Source: Flavobacteriaceae bacterium
Lineage (GTDB): Bacteria > Bacteroidota > Bacteroidia > Flavobacteriales > Flavobacteriaceae
Reading direction: 5' to 3'
Assembly (NCBI GenBank): GCA_013042255.1
Contig: JABDQK010000139.1
Location: forward strand, 1-10,491
DNA length: 10,491 nucleotides
The position numbers and the translations under genes are program-made. Below the pieces are notes generated by a model. The model made no database searches, was not told the origin of the DNA, and worked only from the letters and a program-made list of their open reading frames with translations. Below, one piece after another: positions 6,349 to 10,491 of the stretch; position 1 is the first letter of the stretch, and each line of letters opens with the position of its first letter.

Positions 6349-7953
6349 ATGAAGGAATTTGCCCAGCTCATAAGAAAATTAGACAGTACCAATAAAACTA
6401 AAGTTAAAGTAGAGGCCCTGGCTGAATACTTTACAAATGCAAGAGATACGGATAAAGTATGGACCATCGCCATATTATCCCACAGAAGACCTCCCAGACC
6501 TGTGAATACCACATTACTCAGAGAATGGGCCTCAGAATTAGCTGCGATTCCATTATGGCTTTTTGAGGAAAGCTACCATATCGTAGGGGATTTGGCCGAG
6601 ACCATTGCCCTGGTGATACCTGCATCTCAGAAAAAAATGAATAAATCGCTTACTTCTGTCCTGAAAGACCTGATTTCCCTAAAAAGCAAAACCGAAAAGG
6701 AGAAAAAAGTCTACCTCTTTGAGCATTGGCAAAGCTTCTCCTATTACGAACGCTTTGTCTTTACAAAGTTTATCACAGGAGGATTCAGGATAGGGATCAG
6801 TCAAAAACTAATGACCAGGTCTCTTTCAAAAGCAACAGGCATTGATGAGGATATCCTGGCCTACAAGCTAATGGGCAACTGGGATCCCAATATAATTTCT
6901 TTCAAGGAGCTGGTTCTTGAAGAAAAACAATCAGATGCCTTTTCCAAACCCTACCCTTTCTATCTGGCCTACGCTATTGAGGGAGAACCTGAGAAACTGG
7001 GCAGTACTTCTCAATGGTTTGCCGAGCACAAATGGGATGGAATCCGATCACAGATGATCTTCCGAAACGGAGAAATATTCGTCTGGAGCAGGGGCGAGGA
7101 ACTGGTCACAGATAAGTACCCGGAGTTTGATGATCTGCTGAATTATATTCCTGACGGCACAGTAATCGACGGGGAAATCCTTCCCTTCCCAAATGAAACA
7201 ATTGGAACTTTTAATGACCTGCAAAAACGAATCGGACGAAAAACAGTGAGCCGGAAACTATTGAATTCATATCCCGTGATTGTGAAGGCATACGACCTAC
7301 TGGAATGGAATGGAAAAGATATCAGAACTCGTCCATTTGAACAAAGACGTAAATTATTAGAGGATCTTGTAAAACCGCTAAGCTCTGACCGATCATTGCC
7401 AATAGACCTGTCGGAGACAATGTCATTTGACAGTTGGTCTGCTTTTGCAGTGGAACGCAGCCTGTCCAGGGAGAAAAAAAGTGAAGGCCTTATGTTAAAA
7501 CGCAGAGACTCCCCTTATCTGGTAGGCCGAAAGAAAGGCGATTGGTGGAAATGGAAGGTAGATCCCCTCACCATTGATGCGGTTCTTACCTACGCCATGA
7601 GGGGCCATGGCAGGCGCAGCAATCTGTTTACAGACTACACTTTTGGACTATGGACTACCAACCCTGAAGGAGAAAGAGAACTGGTTACTTTTGCCAAGGC
7701 CTATTCTGGTCTTACCGATGAGGAATTTCGCAAAGTTGATGCCTGGATAAAGAAGAATACTCTGGAACGATTCGGGCCTGTAAGAAGTGTTACTCCTGAG
7801 CTCGTATTTGAGATCGCGTTTGAAGGGATTGCCCATTCAGGACGGCATAAAAGCGGGGTTGCAACTCGCTTCCCTCGTATACTTCGCTGGAGAACCGATA
7901 AGAGTATTGAACAGGCAAATACCCTGGAAGATCTGAAAAATCTTATTCCCTGA
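6349..7953 (+). CDS. ATP-dependent DNA ligase of the ligase-associated DNA damage response cluster
   Basis: This 534-residue ligase seals nicks via enzyme-AMP and DNA-AMP intermediates. The N-terminal DNA-binding domain covers about residues 1-200. The adenylation domain has motif I EHKWDGIR (226-233, adenylated lysine K228), motif III-like IDGEILPF (273-280), motif IV EGLMLKR (379-385) and motif V WWKWKVDP (399-406). An OB-fold domain follows, ending in the basic motif VI region FEGIAHSGRHKSGVATRFPR (491-510). The three-domain layout and length match the PP_1105-type bacterial ATP ligases, not the small LigC/LigD forms or NAD-dependent LigA; it is thus an accessory ligase. No signal peptide is seen. 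It lies 10 nt after the exonuclease stop and 10 nt before the helicase start, so co-transcription is very likely. All catalytic motifs are intact. Confidence 0.95.
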   Translation: MKEFAQLIRKLDSTNKTKVKVEALAEYFTNARDTDKVWTIAILSHRRPPRPVNTTLLREWASELAAIPLWLFEESYHIVGDLAETIALVIPASQKKMNKSLTSVLKDLISLKSKTEKEKKVYLFEHWQSFSYYERFVFTKFITGGFRIGISQKLMTRSLSKATGIDEDILAYKLMGNWDPNIISFKELVLEEKQSDAFSKPYPFYLAYAIEGEPEKLGSTSQWFAEHKWDGIRSQMIFRNGEIFVWSRGEELVTDKYPEFDDLLNYIPDGTVIDGEILPFPNETIGTFNDLQKRIGRKTVSRKLLNSYPVIVKAYDLLEWNGKDIRTRPFEQRRKLLEDLVKPLSSDRSLPIDLSETMSFDSWSAFAVERSLSREKKSEGLMLKRRDSPYLVGRKKGDWWKWKVDPLTIDAVLTYAMRGHGRRSNLFTDYTFGLWTTNPEGERELVTFAKAYSGLTDEEFRKVDAWIKKNTLERFGPVRSVTPELVFEIAFEGIAHSGRHKSGVATRFPRILRWRTDKSIEQANTLEDLKNLIP

Positions 7954-7963
7954 AACTGTAATC

Positions 7964-10426
7964 ATGAAGAATAGTGTAGACGTATCTATTGCAGAAGATT
8001 GGTTTCAGGAACAAGGATGGTCTCCCTTCCCCTTTCAACGTAAAACCTGGAATGCTTATTTGGAAGGAAAAAACGGACTGCTCAATGCGCCTACCGGGAG
8101 TGGGAAGACCTATGCCCTCTGGTTCCCTATAGTTCTCGAGTATCTCAGAGAACAAAAAGTTTCTGGGGCTAAACACAAAAAAGGCCTGAAAGCAGTTTGG
8201 ATCACCCCCCTGAGAGCCCTCTCCCAGGAGATCAGGCAATCGGCAGAACGGATCATTTCAGATCTCGATCTTCCCCTGACAGTAGGAATACGAACCGGAG
8301 ATACCTCGACAAAAGAAAGAAGCAAACAGCGCAGGACTATGCCCGATCTGCTGATTACTACCCCGGAGAGTCTGCAGTTACTTCTGGCCACAAAAGGCTA
8401 TGACAAAATGTTCAGGGGTTGCAAAGCCATCGTCGTGGACGAATGGCACGAACTGTTGGGCACTAAAAGAGGCGTACAGATGGAACTGGGTCTGTCAAGG
8501 ATAAAGAGCCTGGCCCCCGAATTGAGGATTTGGGGAATCTCAGCTACCATTGGGAACCTGGAACAGGCGAGGCAGGTTTTGCTGGGGCCCGAAAGTAAAG
8601 CCCTGAGCAATTCTGTTATGATACGGGCAAGTCTGAATAAGAAGATAAATGTAATAAGTATCATCCCGGATGAAATTGAAACCTTTCCCTGGAGAGGGCA
8701 CCTGGGACTGCGACTGCTTGATAGGGTGATACCTATTGTCAATAACAGCAAGACCACCTTACTTTTTACCAATACCCGGAGCCAATGCGAGATCTGGTAT
8801 CAGAAGATCCTGGAAAAACATCCCGAGCTTGCGGGAGATATGGCCATGCATCACGGCAGTATCAATAAAGATACCCGGATATGGGTGGAGGAGGCTATCA
8901 GGAACGAAGAATTAAAGGCGGTGGTATGCACTTCAAGCCTCGACCTGGGGGTAGACTTTGCCCCCGTTGAGACGGTAATACAAATAGGCGGCCCCAAGGG
9001 AGTAGCCCGTTTTATGCAAAGAGCAGGTCGAAGTGGCCATCAGCCAGGAAAGGAAAGTGTCATATATTTCCTTCCCACTCATGCCATAGAATTAGTTGAA
9101 GCCTCAGCCCTGCAGCAGGCTGTAATAAAACAGGCCGTGGAAGATCGTATCCCCTACCTCAACAGCTTTGATGTGCTGGTACAATACCTGATCACTCTGG
9201 CAGTGTCTGATGGTTTTTACCCCGCCGAAATCTACCCTGAAATTAAAAGTACCTTCTGCTATCAGGGCATTACGGAAGATGAGTGGCGCTGGTTGATAAA
9301 TTTTGTTGTTATGGGGAGTCAGAGTCTTCAGTCCTACGACGAATACAAAAAAGTAGAAGTTTCGGAAGAGGGTAAGCTGCAGGTAAACAACCGTGGGATT
9401 GCAATGAGACACAGATTCCAGATTGGGACCATTGTTGGGGATGCACATCTTACAGTTCGATATCAGAAGGGCGGATATATCGGCTCCATAGAGGAATATT
9501 TTATTTCCAAACTCAGTCCGGGAGATGTGTTCACTTTTGCAGGCAGGAATCTTGAATTTATCCGGATAAAAGAAATGCAGGCCCTGGTCCGAAATTCGAA
9601 AAAGAAGACCAGCAAAGTCCCCAGCTGGATGGGCGGAAGGCTCACCCTGTCTGCCCAAATGTCGCAGCTCTTACGCGAAGAACTCTATTCGGCCAATCTT
9701 CCTGTTACCAAGCAATCTGAAGCAATACAATGTCTGGCTCCTATCTTTAACAGACAGGAGGAAGAAAGCATTGTTCCAGGACCCGATGAGTTCCTCATTG
9801 AATCATTTAAAACCCGCGACGGATACCACCATATTTTTTATCCCTTTGAAGGCAGATTTGTTCATGAAGCTATGGGGAGTTTACTTGGCTATCGGGTAAG
9901 TCTGCTCTCCCCTATTACTTTTTCCCTTGCCTTTAACGACTATGGATTTGAATTGCTTTCGGATCAGGAAATAGATATACAGGCTATCATTGACAATGAT
10001 CTTTTCAGCCCTGCTTATCTGTTAGATGACCTGCAAAAAAGCCTCAATTCAACAGAGATGGCCAGGCGAAAATTCCGGGATATTGCAGTGATCAGCGGTT
10101 TGGTTTTTACAGGCTATCCAGACAAAGGGGTTAAAATGAAACACCTGCAAAGCAGTTCCCAACTCCTGTTTGAAGTATTTAAAGACTATGAACCGGATAA
10201 CCTCCTATATCTCCAGGCCTATAGGGAAACCTTTGAGCATCAACTGGAAGAGGGACGACTGCGGCTCGCCCTGGAGCGAATCGGGAGTCAAAACATCGTT
10301 TGGAAAAGGTGTAAAAGGCCAACTCCTTTCTCCTTTCCCATCATCACCGATCGGTTAAGAGAGAAAATGTCGAGTGAAAAACTTGCCGACCGTATCAGAA
10401 AAATGACAAAGATCCTGATGAAATAA
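7964..10426 (+). CDS. Ligase-associated DEXH-box helicase (Lhr-core type)
   Basis: This 820-residue SF2 helicase is complete. RecA domain 1 has a Q-like region PFPFQRKTW (21-29), Walker A APTGSGKT (42-49), motif Ia TPLRALSQE (81-89), TTPESL (132-137), motif II DEWH (159-162) and SAT (193-195). Domain 2 has LFTNTRSQCE (267-276), motif V TSSLDLGVDF (323-332) and motif VI QRAGRSGHQ (352-360). The remaining 450 residues fit the winged-helix and C-terminal domains of the Lhr core. The protein lacks the long extension of full-length Lhr (about 1,500 residues). Lhr-core proteins are 3'-to-5' ssDNA-dependent ATPases that unwind DNA or RNA:DNA duplexes. The start at 7964 gives a normal lead-in to the Q region and lies 10 nt after the ligase stop. 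The neighbours identify it as the helicase of the repair cluster. Confidence 0.95.
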   Translation: MKNSVDVSIAEDWFQEQGWSPFPFQRKTWNAYLEGKNGLLNAPTGSGKTYALWFPIVLEYLREQKVSGAKHKKGLKAVWITPLRALSQEIRQSAERIISDLDLPLTVGIRTGDTSTKERSKQRRTMPDLLITTPESLQLLLATKGYDKMFRGCKAIVVDEWHELLGTKRGVQMELGLSRIKSLAPELRIWGISATIGNLEQARQVLLGPESKALSNSVMIRASLNKKINVISIIPDEIETFPWRGHLGLRLLDRVIPIVNNSKTTLLFTNTRSQCEIWYQKILEKHPELAGDMAMHHGSINKDTRIWVEEAIRNEELKAVVCTSSLDLGVDFAPVETVIQIGGPKGVARFMQRAGRSGHQPGKESVIYFLPTHAIELVEASALQQAVIKQAVEDRIPYLNSFDVLVQYLITLAVSDGFYPAEIYPEIKSTFCYQGITEDEWRWLINFVVMGSQSLQSYDEYKKVEVSEEGKLQVNNRGIAMRHRFQIGTIVGDAHLTVRYQKGGYIGSIEEYFISKLSPGDVFTFAGRNLEFIRIKEMQALVRNSKKKTSKVPSWMGGRLTLSAQMSQLLREELYSANLPVTKQSEAIQCLAPIFNRQEEESIVPGPDEFLIESFKTRDGYHHIFYPFEGRFVHEAMGSLLGYRVSLLSPITFSLAFNDYGFELLSDQEIDIQAIIDNDLFSPAYLLDDLQKSLNSTEMARRKFRDIAVISGLVFTGYPDKGVKMKHLQSSSQLLFEVFKDYEPDNLLYLQAYRETFEHQLEEGRLRLALERIGSQNIVWKRCKRPTPFSFPIITDRLREKMSSEKLADRIRKMTKILMK

Positions 10427-10452
10427 TCTAAGACCGGAATTTGCTTTCTGCT

Positions 10453-10460
10453 TATCTTTG
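10453..10460 (+). promoter_or_regulatory. Bacteroidota -7 promoter box before the last gene
   Basis: TATCTTTG is a perfect TAnnTTTG match in the 39-nt gap after the helicase. It ends only 5 nt before the ATG at 10466, so initiation here would give an essentially leaderless mRNA. A TTTG at 10440-10443 is only 9 nt upstream, too close to serve as a normal -33 element. Confidence 0.45.
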
Positions 10461-10465
10461 ATTTC

Positions 10466-10491
10466 ATGACCACTCAGATCCTGACCATTTC
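10466..10491 (+). CDS. Start of a further gene, probably the ligase-associated metallophosphoesterase endonuclease PdeM (partial)
   Basis: Only eight codons are inside the window: ATG followed by codons for TTQILTI, then the sequence ends. Too little is visible to recognise the family from sequence alone. The PdeM call rests on context: in this conserved cluster the exonuclease, ligase and helicase genes are commonly joined by a manganese-dependent metallophosphoesterase gene that follows the helicase on the same strand. The short hydrophobic N-terminus is compatible with PdeM, in which a beta strand precedes the metal-binding DxHxG-type motif. An unrelated gene is possible. Confidence 0.45.

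Noticed and set aside
8398..8772. Minus-strand open frame of 124 codons within the helicase
   Set aside because: It overlaps conserved helicase motifs II and SAT in antisense and has no domain signal of its own.
9104..9658. Long open frame (184 codons) on the minus strand inside the helicase gene
   Set aside because: It lies antisense to strongly conserved helicase sequence, its translation shows no recognisable domain, and no promoter or neighbour supports it. It is a shadow of the helicase codon pattern.
5319..10426. Interpretation of the nuclease-helicase-ligase set as an anti-phage defence island
   Set aside because: The ligase and Lhr-core helicase match a conserved chromosomal repair cluster. 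There is no sensor, toxin, integrase or other defence gene nearby, and the surrounding genes are housekeeping.

Overview
The window looks like a housekeeping chromosomal segment from a marine-type Flavobacteriaceae member (phylum Bacteroidota). Three things point there. Several intergenic regions carry the Bacteroidota -7 promoter box TAnnTTTG. Starts mostly lack Shine-Dalgarno sequences. The protein variants are of a Flavobacteriia type: a short monofunctional aspartate kinase beginning with KFGGASVKD, a fused PlsC-GNAT acyltransferase, and an exonuclease-ligase-helicase repair operon. I see no insertion sequence, prophage, CRISPR array, tRNA or rRNA.

Layout, left part (1-3570), all on the minus strand. 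A two-domain aminolipid acyltransferase (OlsF-like) is cut by the left edge; its gene begins at 1730. An SSAT-type GNAT acetyltransferase (3546-3064) overlaps an aspartate kinase (3067-1817) by four bases, so these two are almost certainly co-transcribed and translationally coupled. Their promoter lies in a short region shared with the divergent class I fructose-1,6-bisphosphatase gene fbp (3654-4673, plus strand). fbp converges, 12 nt apart, on a lone TerB-fold gene (5117-4686, minus).

Right part (5118-10491). A 200-nt divergent intergenic region with a 12-bp perfect palindrome precedes a plus-strand cluster: an MBL/beta-CASP exonuclease (5319-6338), an ATP-dependent DNA ligase (6349-7953) and an Lhr-core-type DEXH helicase (7964-10426). 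The two gaps are 10 nt each. After 39 nt a further gene begins at 10466; by context it is probably the metallophosphoesterase endonuclease PdeM. This is the known ligase-associated DNA damage response cluster: the helicase would remodel damaged DNA, the two nucleases trim or incise ends, and the ligase reseals.

The remaining genes serve central metabolism: gluconeogenesis (fbp), the aspartate-family amino acids (aspartate kinase) and membrane aminolipids (the acyltransferase). The repair cluster is described as a family but its biological role is thinly understood. I consider it, and the possible operator in front of it, the most interesting content here. I found no evidence for a wholly new system.
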